A stretch of 7,661 bases of DNA from contig DMVN01000184.1 in assembly GCA_003476685.1 (NCBI GenBank), positions 889 through 8,549 on the forward strand, read 5' to 3'. Positions 1 through 5,094 of the stretch are shown here, piece by piece. The DNA comes from Acidobacteriota bacterium. GTDB taxonomy: Bacteria > Acidobacteriota > Aminicenantia > Aminicenantales > Saccharicenantaceae. The position numbers and the translations under genes were made by a program. The notes under the pieces are model-generated. The model was not told the origin of the DNA and ran no database searches. It saw only the letters and a program-made list of their open reading frames with translations. The first letter of the stretch is position 1. Each line of letters begins with the position of its first letter.

Positions 1-116
1 TCGGCTTCCTGGGGCTTTTCCTTGGCGGTATCGGGGATGATGATGTTCCCCCTCTTCACTTCCTGCTCTTCAATCCTTTTTAAGAGGACACGGTCATACA
101 AGGGTTGAATCTTCAT
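1..116 (-). CDS. groES: Co-chaperonin GroES (Cpn10), N-terminal part, cut by window edge
   Basis: GroES forms the seven-subunit lid of the GroEL folding chamber in the cytoplasm. Only the first 38 codons are present; the rest lies beyond base 1. The reading frame begins [14 protein letters not shown] and continues to [15 protein letters not shown]. This matches the GroES N-terminus: the PLxDRVLxKR strand, then the [11 protein letters not shown] segment that leads into the mobile loop. The ATG at 116-114 is supported by a strong AGGAGG ribosome-binding site 7-8 bases upstream (complement of about 121-128). Upstream lie a consensus promoter and two CIRCE operators, the classical HrcA-controlled arrangement for groES-groEL. 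groEL is expected just outside the window but cannot be seen. Identification is secure; only the C-terminal part is unknown. Confidence 0.95.
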   Translation of the reverse strand, partial: MKIQPLYDRVLLKRIEEQEVKRGNIIIPDTAKEKPQEA

Positions 117-141
117 GAAAGACCTCCTTACAAAGTTTAAT

Positions 142-168
142 TTAGCAGTCTGATTTTTAGAGTGCTAA
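142..168 (-). promoter_or_regulatory. CIRCE operator 1 (HrcA binding site) of groES
   Basis: Read on the plus strand this is TTAGCAGTC, nine bases, then GAGTGCTAA. The consensus is TTAGCACTC-N9-GAGTGCTAA, so the right arm matches 9/9 and the left arm 8/9, with the exact 9-bp spacer. It begins at the last base of the groES -10 box and covers the expected transcription start. It lies 25 bp upstream of the groES start codon. HrcA bound here would block initiation, and the repeat could also form a hairpin in the 5' leader. hrcA itself is not in the window. Confidence 0.95.
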
Positions 169-196
169 TTATAAAATATGACAGGAAATTTGTCAA
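168..196 (-). promoter_or_regulatory. groES sigma70-type promoter, perfect consensus
   Basis: On the minus strand the -35 box is TTGACA (191-196) and the -10 box is TATAAT (168-173), separated by exactly 17 bp. Both hexamers match the sigma70 consensus 6/6. Transcription should start near 161, inside CIRCE operator 1, giving a leader of about 45 bases. A promoter this strong under a repressor fits a heat-shock gene that is held down by HrcA and released on stress. Confidence 0.92.
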
Positions 197-203
197 GATT
201 TCC
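184..203. repeat. Short inverted repeat around the groES -35 box
   Basis: GGAAAT (184-189) and ATTTCC (198-203) form a perfect 6-bp inverted repeat with an 8-bp spacer that contains the whole -35 hexamer. It is separate from the two CIRCE elements. It could be an additional operator half-site pair or chance in an AT-rich stretch. No T-tract follows on either strand that would make it a terminator. Confidence 0.4.
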
Positions 204-214
204 CGATAAAAAAT

Positions 215-241
215 TTAGCAGACTTTGCCCGAGAGTGCTAC
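215..241 (-). promoter_or_regulatory. CIRCE operator 2 (second, degenerate HrcA site)
   Basis: TTAGCAGAC, nine bases, GAGTGCTAC: the left arm matches the CIRCE consensus 7/9 and the right arm 8/9, with the exact 9-bp spacer. Its centre (228) is 73 bp from the centre of CIRCE 1 (155), close to seven helical turns. It lies upstream of the groES -35 box and overlaps the stop codon of the fis-like gene (238-240). The second site may strengthen repression by cooperative binding or looping, or block read-through from the upstream genes; both roles are inferred. Confidence 0.8.
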
Positions 242-474
242 TTTCTCTTCCTTATCTTCAGGGCCTTAAATCGGTTATGCAGAGTATTGCGGTGGATGCC
301 GAGGGCCTGGGCCATTTTCGATTTATTGGCCCGGTATTTGGAGGCGGCGGTTTCGATGTATATTTTTTCAAACTCGGCCAGGGCTTCCTTCAGGTGGATT
401 TCTTTCTCCACCATATCGTGGATTAGAGACTCCAGCTTCTGGTGAATGGTTAACTCCTCATATTTTTTGCTCAT
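238..474 (-). CDS. Small Fis-type helix-turn-helix DNA-binding protein
   Basis: A 78-residue protein if started at the ATG at 474, which follows an AGGAGG site (480-485) by five bases. A TTG at 495 would add seven residues but lacks such support. The C-terminal half is a Fis-family HTH (HTH_8 type): a helix near residues 34-46, then NKSKMAQALGI (50-60) and recognition helix HRNTLHNRFKAL (61-72), ending in a basic IRKRK tail. This pattern is shared by E. coli Fis and the C-termini of NtrC-type activators. The first 33 residues are charged and helical, perhaps a dimerisation segment. There is no AAA+ or receiver domain and no gap suggesting a lost one, so it is a stand-alone DNA-binding protein, shorter than E. 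coli Fis (98 aa). Its start overlaps the end of cvpA by 17 bp, implying translational coupling. Its targets are unknown; a nucleoid role or local regulation are both possible. Confidence 0.85.
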   Translation of the reverse strand: MSKKYEELTIHQKLESLIHDMVEKEIHLKEALAEFEKIYIETAASKYRANKSKMAQALGIHRNTLHNRFKALKIRKRK

Positions 475-1000
475 GCCGTCCTCCTTTCCCCTCAAACTTT
501 TTTACGGTATCGCTAAAACGGTCTTTAAGGTCGCGGGGAATCAAAAGAACCAGGCCTCTGGCTATCTTAATCATGGACGGGGCCAGCCGGGAACCGATGA
601 TGGCCTCCCGCTGGAAATCAAAGCTCAGCATGGCCAGGATGATGACGGCCCCGATTAGCACACCCTTAAGCAGACCCAGGGCTCCGCCCAGCAGGTGGTT
701 GGCCAGGCTCAGCGTGCCCTTCATCAGCTTGCTCAGGGTGAAGCCGAGCACCCAGCCGACCAGGATTACCCCGAAAAATATCAGCAGAAAGCTCAGACCA
801 TTCCTCCAGAAATCTGACTCAACCAGTTTGAATAACTTCCAGGAAAGCCAGGCATAGTGCCTGGCGGCCAGGATAAGGCCAGCGACCACGGCCAGGATTC
901 CTATGACCTGCCGGATAAAGCCCTTAACCAGCCCGATGATAAAAGTAACCAGAAGGATGACCAGCAGCAGGCTGTCCAGCCAGTTCAGATGAATGGACAT
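458..1000 (-). CDS. cvpA: CvpA family inner-membrane protein
   Basis: A 180-residue membrane protein of the CvpA (colicin V production) family, named for its role in colicin V export in E. coli; its molecular function is still poorly defined. Four hydrophobic segments are visible at about residues 7-26, 30-47, 68-88 and 104-126. The first loop carries GLVKGFIRQ (23-31), the family's glycine/basic motif between helices 1 and 2. The remaining 50 residues form a charged cytoplasmic tail. Length is typical of the family. The ATG at 1000 shares one base with the TGA of the upstream PHP gene (TGATG), and the 3' end overlaps the fis-like gene by 17 bp, so this is one tightly packed transcription unit. 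Family assignment is firm; the physiological role here is not known. Confidence 0.88.
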   Translation of the reverse strand: MSIHLNWLDSLLLVILLVTFIIGLVKGFIRQVIGILAVVAGLILAARHYAWLSWKLFKLVESDFWRNGLSFLLIFFGVILVGWVLGFTLSKLMKGTLSLANHLLGGALGLLKGVLIGAVIILAMLSFDFQREAIIGSRLAPSMIKIARGLVLLIPRDLKDRFSDTVKKFEGKGGRHEQKI

Positions 1001-1884
1001 CAGGCCCTTCTTTCCCTCAGCTTTTCCACCATAGAATAAGTTCCGTTTTTAATCAAGCCGAAAGTTACACCGGGCTTGATCCGGCCGTGGAAATCGGAAC
1101 CGGCGGTGGCCACCAGGTCCAGTTCCTCAGCCAGCGCCTGATAATACTCAACTTCATTCTGGTCGTGATAGGAAGTATAAACTTCCAGTCCCTGGAGCCC
1201 GAGTTCCTTAAGGATTATCAGGTCGTCCCGGGTGGTTCTCTGGAAATAGGCCCCGGGGTGGGACAGAACCGGCACTCCCCCGGTCAGCGGGGCCAGCCGC
1301 AGGACTTCTTCTAACGGAATATGTTGCTTCCGGACATAGGCCGGAGCTCCCTCGGTGAAAAAATCCTGGTAGAAAACATAAGGGGCTTTTGGCTGTTGAT
1401 CCGCCTCATAATATTTCCGCAGGTCTGGGTTCTGCCGGCTTTCCGGTTTATCCAGCAGGATCTGGGCAATCTTTACCCCGAGCGGCGGGGTCTTGCCAGA
1501 TTTTTCCCAGACTTCGTTCCAGTCGATATCCAGGCCGTTTTCCTGAAGCCTGGCCACCCTGGACCGGGCTTCTTCCAGGCGGGAATTTTCCACCCGGGAA
1601 ATTATGTACCCAATGGCTTCACTTTCCCAGTTTACAAAAGGCAGCATCAGGTGAAATTCCCGGGCTGAAAAAATGGTGGTGACCTCAATGCTGGGAATGA
1701 CTTCGACTCCGTAGTGCCGGCCGGTTTCTATGGCCTCCGGATAAGCCCCGACCGTATCGTGGTCGGCGATGGCTATCGCCCGGAAGCCCTCCTCCCGGGC
1801 CATCCGCACCAGCTCCTCGGGCGAATAGTCGCCGTCGCAGCTATAAGAAGAATGGAGATGAAGGTCCACCCATTCGCTTATCAT
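1000..1884 (-). CDS. PHP-domain metal-dependent phosphoesterase (YciV/TrpH-like)
   Basis: A 294-residue cytoplasmic PHP-domain protein. Metal-binding motifs occur in the expected order: DLHLHS (7-12), DHDT (41-44), E67 in PSIEVT, H78, SHPG (208-211) and GSDFHG (262-267). About 90 residues between the DHD and HP motifs form the helical insert seen in the YciV group. Characterised relatives hydrolyse nucleoside 3',5'-bisphosphates or trim RNA 5' ends (RNase AM). All expected ligands are present, so I infer an active hydrolase; the exact substrate cannot be read from sequence. It is not a DNA polymerase PHP domain, because the protein ends after this domain. The start ATG lies 30 bp after the purC stop with no clear Shine-Dalgarno, which fits re-initiation after purC. 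The stop overlaps the cvpA start by one base. Confidence 0.87.
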   Translation of the reverse strand: MISEWVDLHLHSSYSCDGDYSPEELVRMAREEGFRAIAIADHDTVGAYPEAIETGRHYGVEVIPSIEVTTIFSAREFHLMLPFVNWESEAIGYIISRVENSRLEEARSRVARLQENGLDIDWNEVWEKSGKTPPLGVKIAQILLDKPESRQNPDLRKYYEADQQPKAPYVFYQDFFTEGAPAYVRKQHIPLEEVLRLAPLTGGVPVLSHPGAYFQRTTRDDLIILKELGLQGLEVYTSYHDQNEVEYYQALAEELDLVATAGSDFHGRIKPGVTFGLIKNGTYSMVEKLRERRA

Positions 1885-1914
1885 GGTCAGAATGAATCTA
1901 TCTTTTATTTTTGT

Positions 1915-2823
1915 TTATGGCAAATCCGATTTCCCGGTCAACAACTGGTAAATCTCCAGGTAGCGTCTGGAGGTTTGTTCTATGATTTCTTCAGGCAGAG
2001 CCGGCGGGGGCGGAGTTTTCCGGTCCCAGCCGGTGCTGATCAGGTAATCGCGAACGAACTGCTTGTCCAGGCTGGGCTGGGATTTCCCCGGAGCATATTC
2101 GGCCAGCGGCCAGAAGCGGGAAGAATCGGGGGTAAACAGTTCATCGATCAGCAGGAGTTCGTTATTTTCATCCAGCCCGAATTCAAATTTGGTATCAGCC
2201 AGAATTATACCCTTGGAAATGGCATAAAGGCTGGCTTTCTGGTAAAGCTCCAGGCTGATCTTCTTAATCTTCTCGGCCAGCTCCTCGCCGGCAATTTTTT
2301 CCATTTCCTTAAAGGTGATGTTCTCGTCGTGCCCGACCTCAGCCTTGGTGGAGGGAGTGAAGATCGGCTCTTCCAGGCGGGATGATTCCTGCAATCCTTT
2401 GGGCAGCTTGATTCCGCAGACCTTGCCCGTTTCCTGGTACTCTTTCCAGCCGGAGCCCGACAGGTAGCCCCGGACGACACACTCCACCGGGATAACCCTG
2501 GTTTTTTTCACCAGCATCGACCTTTTTTCCAGCAGGTCAGCGTAGGGGTGGAGTTTCGCGGGGAAATCAGCGATTTCGGTGGAAATCATGTGGTTGGGAC
2601 AGACCAGTGAGGTGAAATCAAACCAGAATCTGGAAATCTGGGTCAAAACCTTACCCTTGTGAGGAATCAGGGAAGGCAGGACAAAGTCAAAAGCTGAGAT
2701 GCGGTCAGTGGCCACGATGAGCAGCCGCTCTCCCAGGTCAAAAACATTCCTGACTTTGCCTTTCTTAAAAACCGGAAGGCCGGGGAGGTCTATTTCCCCA
2801 ACGGGTTTAGTTTTCCCGGTCAT
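1915..2823 (-). CDS. purC: Phosphoribosylaminoimidazole-succinocarboxamide (SAICAR) synthase
   Basis: PurC joins CAIR and L-aspartate with ATP to make SAICAR in de novo IMP synthesis. Visible family motifs are GKVRNVF (22-28, nucleotide-binding loop), RISAFD (41-46), IPVECVVRGYLSGSGW (111-126), FTPSTKAEVGHDENI (155-169), ILADTKFEFG (207-216) and IDELFTPDSSRFW (226-238). At 302 residues it is the long form, close to yeast Ade1 (about 306) rather than the short bacterial form of about 237 seen in E. coli. All core motifs are intact. The ATG at 2823 follows GGAG (2831-2834) by seven bases. purC is the first gene of the leftward operon, and no other purine gene is in the window. Very confident. 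Confidence 0.97.
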   Translation of the reverse strand: MTGKTKPVGEIDLPGLPVFKKGKVRNVFDLGERLLIVATDRISAFDFVLPSLIPHKGKVLTQISRFWFDFTSLVCPNHMISTEIADFPAKLHPYADLLEKRSMLVKKTRVIPVECVVRGYLSGSGWKEYQETGKVCGIKLPKGLQESSRLEEPIFTPSTKAEVGHDENITFKEMEKIAGEELAEKIKKISLELYQKASLYAISKGIILADTKFEFGLDENNELLLIDELFTPDSSRFWPLAEYAPGKSQPSLDKQFVRDYLISTGWDRKTPPPPALPEEIIEQTSRRYLEIYQLLTGKSDLP

Positions 2824-3092
2824 GTTATCGCTCCAAATAAATAATTTAATTTATATAAATGAAAAGAAGGCTAACTATTCCTTAATATCCTGGATATCTT
2901 AACCAAAAAAATCATTTAAAGCAATCAATTCCAGGCTGATTTTAACCAACCTCTTTTCCGAATATTTCCAAGGTTGGCCCCACGATTCACTAAAGCTGAA
3001 GTCGGTCTGAAAAAGTCTGGTCGGGGAACAGGAAATGACCTCCCGGCCAACAGGATTTGATTCTGTCAGATAGCCTGGACTCAGTTGGCAGT
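2824..3092. other. Non-coding gap between purC and pgeF
   Basis: This 269-bp stretch holds no convincing gene. The part near purC (about 2824-2925) is AT-rich and should hold the leftward purC promoter; I could not find hexamers with proper spacing that I would defend. It contains a 13-bp palindrome at 2885-2897. Further right is an inverted repeat CCAACCT/AGGTTGG (2946-2952 and 2971-2977, 18-base loop), not followed by a T-tract, and a rightward hairpin with T6 at 3062-3108. I recognise no known riboswitch. Confidence 0.6.
2885..2897. repeat. 13-bp palindrome in the purC leader/promoter region
   Basis: ATATCC-T-GGATAT is a perfect inverted repeat around one central base, 62-74 bp upstream of the purC start codon. 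TTA and TTAA sequences flank it, giving a longer imperfect symmetry. It could be an operator for a regulator of purC. It does not match a binding motif I can name, and AT-rich palindromes of this length also arise by chance. Confidence 0.4.
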
Positions 3093-3108
3093 TCAGGACA
3101 GATTTTTT
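3062..3108 (+). terminator. Rightward terminator-like hairpin at the 3' end of pgeF
   Basis: CCTGGACT (3074-3081) pairs with AGTTCAGG (3090-3097) over eight base pairs, one of them G-U, around an 8-base loop. An outer stem TCTGT/ACAGA (3062-3066, 3098-3102) closes it with a 7-base bulge, and T6 (3103-3108) follows. The T-run is on the plus strand, so as a rho-independent terminator it points into pgeF, although no plus-strand gene precedes it. On the minus strand it could still form a hairpin spanning the pgeF stop (3093-3095), but with no U-tract. Weak support. Confidence 0.35.
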
Positions 3109-3800
3109 ATTCCGATGAAATTTATCAGGCGCTGTTCTTTCTGCCGGTCCCGGCGGTAGGAATAAAATTGCGGCTGGCAGAAGGTACAGTAGTCAAGCTG
3201 GATAATATTTTCTGGCTTTAACCCCAGCTCCCGGGTCAGGAGCAGGCGGTTGGCTTCTCTCAGGTCCAGGTAGAATCGGCCTTCGCTGGCCGAAGCGGAA
3301 AAGATTAGCCCGGTCTCAAAGCCGGCCACGGCGAATTTTTCCCGCACTTCGGGGCCAACTTCATAACAGCTCTTCTCGATGCAGGGACCGAAAGCAGCCA
3401 GCAGCTTTTCAGGCCGGCTGCCGCACTGGCGTCGCAGCCGGTCGACGGCCACAGCCAGTATTTTCTGATAAGTGCTGCGCCAGCCACAGTGAACCGCGGC
3501 CACGGCCCGGTGGTCTTCATCCAGCAGTAGCACCGGCAGGCAATCGGCCGTTTTAATCACCAGGAGTAGCCCGGGACGGGTGGTGACCAGTCCGTCTCCG
3601 GCCAGCTTCTTCCGGGGCGGGTCATCCAGGAAAAAGACGCGGCGTGAATGGAGCTGCTTCATAACCACCGGGAGGAAGGAAGCCAGCTCTCCATCTTTTT
3701 TCAAGCTGTCAAGAGTAAACCCGGCCAGACCGAAACCGTGCACCAGCCAGGGAAAACTCTTCAGCCGGGGGACAGAAATATATTTTTCGGGTTCATTCAT
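3093..3800 (-). CDS. pgeF: Peptidoglycan editing factor PgeF (YfiH/YlmD family)
   Basis: A 235-residue protein of the YfiH family (multicopper-oxidase-like 'laccase' fold, Cu-oxidase_4). E. coli members remove L-Ser wrongly put in place of L-Ala in peptidoglycan precursors; purine-nucleoside activity has also been reported for the family. The Zn/Cu-binding H-C-H set is visible: H51 in QLHS, C87 in KTADCLPV and H104 in AAVHCGWRST. Also present are GDGLVTTRPG (68-77), FGPCIEKSCYEVG (137-149) and the C-terminal CQPQFYSYRRD. The usual HGFSTRxGGVS stretch near the N-terminus is changed to HGFGLAGFTLDS, and the protein is slightly shorter than the common 240-260 residues. The ATG at 3800 has only a weak GGGA upstream. 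The gene stands alone on this strand, divergent from the peptidase gene. Confidence 0.9.
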   Translation of the reverse strand: MNEPEKYISVPRLKSFPWLVHGFGLAGFTLDSLKKDGELASFLPVVMKQLHSRRVFFLDDPPRKKLAGDGLVTTRPGLLLVIKTADCLPVLLLDEDHRAVAAVHCGWRSTYQKILAVAVDRLRRQCGSRPEKLLAAFGPCIEKSCYEVGPEVREKFAVAGFETGLIFSASASEGRFYLDLREANRLLLTRELGLKPENIIQLDYCTFCQPQFYSYRRDRQKEQRLINFIGIKNLS

Positions 3801-3808
3801 TTCCCATC

Positions 3809-3837
3809 TTTATAATCAACTCCAGCCTTTTTAGCAA
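3809..3837 (-). promoter_or_regulatory. Candidate pgeF promoter close to the start codon
   Basis: On the minus strand, TTGCTA (3832-3837, 4/6) and TATAAA (3809-3814, 5/6) are 17 bp apart. Only eight bases separate the -10 box from the pgeF ATG at 3800, so a start 6-7 bases downstream would give an almost leaderless mRNA. One copy of the 13-bp direct repeat (3816-3828) occupies the spacer. Confidence 0.45.
3816..3828. repeat. Direct repeat copy 1, TCAACTCCAGCCT
   Basis: This 13-bp sequence recurs exactly at 3883-3895, 67 bp away in the same orientation. This copy fills most of the spacer of the candidate pgeF promoter. Two identical sites in one divergent promoter gap suggest a shared regulator, though a small duplication or chance cannot be excluded. 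Confidence 0.5.
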
Positions 3838-3881
3838 GCCCGGAAGGGCAGAAGAATTAAGGTTCATCTGATTTCAGCTCT

Positions 3882-3910
3882 TTCAACTCCAGCCTGAAAA
3901 CAGTTAAAAT
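3882..3910 (+). promoter_or_regulatory. Weak candidate promoter for the peptidase-racemase operon
   Basis: TTCAAC (3882-3887, 3/6 to consensus) and TAAAAT (3905-3910, 5/6) are 17 bp apart, about 40 bp before the peptidase ATG. A second possible -10, GATAAT at 3921-3926, lacks a good -35. The -35 candidate overlaps direct repeat copy 2. The weak match suggests low expression or need for an activator. Confidence 0.25.
3883..3895. repeat. Direct repeat copy 2, TCAACTCCAGCCT
   Basis: Exact 13-bp copy of the sequence at 3816-3828. It overlaps the candidate -35 region of the plus-strand promoter that would serve the peptidase and racemase genes. Confidence 0.5.
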
Positions 3911-3948
3911 AACACAGTGCGATAATTACTCCTTCTAGGGAGAACGCG

Positions 3949-5094
3949 ATGAAAACAGCGGTCATATTTTTTCTGGTATCTCATTTCCTGGCTCTGTCCG
4001 TCCTTTACGCCGAAGAGTCGCGGCCCCGGGTCCGGGAATTCGGGCTGAAGATAGGAGTGCTCGAGCCCGGCCCCCTCAATGCCATCACCGACGTGGCCGG
4101 AGTCAGGGTCGGACACAGGACTATCATCGAGGGAAACAGCATCCGGACCGGAGTGACGGCCATCATGCCTCACCCGGGAAACATCTTCCAGGAGAAGGTC
4201 CCGGCCGGAATTTACGTGGCCAACGGCTTCGGCAAGCTCCTGGGTTACACCCAGGTAGAAGAGCTGGGTTACCTGGAAACGCCGATAATCCTGACCAACA
4301 CCCTGAGTGTGCCCGAAGCGGCCGCCGCCGTCATAGATTATATCCTGTCCCTTCCGGGCAACGAGCGGGTGGAATCAGTCAACCCGGTGGTGGGCGAGAC
4401 CAATGACGGCTGGTTAAACGACATCCGGGCCAGGGCCGTTAAAAAAGAACATGTGCTGGAGGCCATCAAGGCCGCGGCCGAAGGCCTGGTGGAAGAAGGT
4501 TCGGTCGGCGCCGGCACCGGAACCACCTGTTTCAGCTTCAAGGGTGGAATCGGGACCGCTTCCCGCCGGCTTCCGGAAAATCGAGGCGGCTGGACGGTGG
4601 GGATTCTGGTCCAGACCAATTTCGGCGGGGTCCTGCAGATTAAAGGCCTGGCGGTTGAAGAATTATTAAAAAAGGACTCGCAGCCGGGTGAGAACCAGGC
4701 CCGGGTTCAGGAAAACGGTTCCTGTCTGATAGTGGTGGCCACCGATGCCCCGCTGGACAGCCGCAACCTGAAACGCCTGGCCAAAAGGGCCCTCCTGGGC
4801 ATTGCCCGGACCGGCGGTTATTACTCCAACGCCAGCGGCGATTATGCCGTGGCTTTTTCCACCGCTCCCCAGGTCAGGCTATCGGCCGGACAGCGCAGTC
4901 TGACCCAGAACATAGAAGTTGTCCGCAATGAAGCTATGTCAGCTCTCTTCCAGGCCGCAGCCGAGGCGGCCGAAGAAGCTATCCTGAACTCACTTTTCAG
5001 GGCCGCTGCCGTGACCGGAAAAGACGGGCACCGGTCTGAACCGCTGCCGCTCAGCAGGTTGAAATCCTGGCTGGAGAAATTCAAGGATGAATAA
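3949..5094 (+). CDS. Exported P1-family (S58, DmpA/BapA-like) self-processing peptidase
   Basis: A 381-residue Ntn-type hydrolase precursor. Family members such as DmpA and BapA act as L-aminopeptidases or D-amidases, or cut beta-peptides, after cleaving themselves into two subunits. Residues 1-21 look like a Sec signal peptide (K2, hydrophobic core 4-20, likely cut after A21), implying a periplasmic or extracytoplasmic enzyme. Family motifs are NAITDVAGVRVGH (44-56), GETNDGWLND (149-158), GAGTGTTCFSFKGGIGT (187-203), VQTNFG (221-226) and SGDYAVAFSTA (296-306). The likely autocleavage site is G257-S258 in ENGSCLIVVATDAPL, where S258 would become the N-terminal nucleophile; N224 matches the conserved Asn of the family. 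ATG 3949 follows AGGGAG by six bases. The 3' end overlaps the racemase gene by 8 bp. The true substrate is unknown. Confidence 0.9.
   Translation: MKTAVIFFLVSHFLALSVLYAEESRPRVREFGLKIGVLEPGPLNAITDVAGVRVGHRTIIEGNSIRTGVTAIMPHPGNIFQEKVPAGIYVANGFGKLLGYTQVEELGYLETPIILTNTLSVPEAAAAVIDYILSLPGNERVESVNPVVGETNDGWLNDIRARAVKKEHVLEAIKAAAEGLVEEGSVGAGTGTTCFSFKGGIGTASRRLPENRGGWTVGILVQTNFGGVLQIKGLAVEELLKKDSQPGENQARVQENGSCLIVVATDAPLDSRNLKRLAKRALLGIARTGGYYSNASGDYAVAFSTAPQVRLSAGQRSLTQNIEVVRNEAMSALFQAAAEAAEEAILNSLFRAAAVTGKDGHRSEPLPLSRLKSWLEKFKDE

Noticed and set aside
178..426. Open frame on the plus strand across the groES promoter and the fis-like gene
   Set aside because: It runs antisense over the CIRCE sites and the conserved HTH gene, has no ribosome-binding site and encodes no recognisable domain.
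1714..2385. Long plus-strand open frame (223 codons) antisense to PHP and purC
   Set aside because: It lies opposite two well-conserved genes, and its translation shows no known domain; its length reflects the GC-rich codon use of the real strand.
2859..2885. Possible eight-codon leader peptide (MKRRLTIP) on the plus strand
   Set aside because: No Shine-Dalgarno sequence, no downstream plus-strand gene and no attenuator structure that it could control.
3838..3849. GCCC-GGAA-GGGC mini-hairpin in the pgeF/peptidase gap
   Set aside because: Only four base pairs and no T-tract; too short to support a terminator or operator call.
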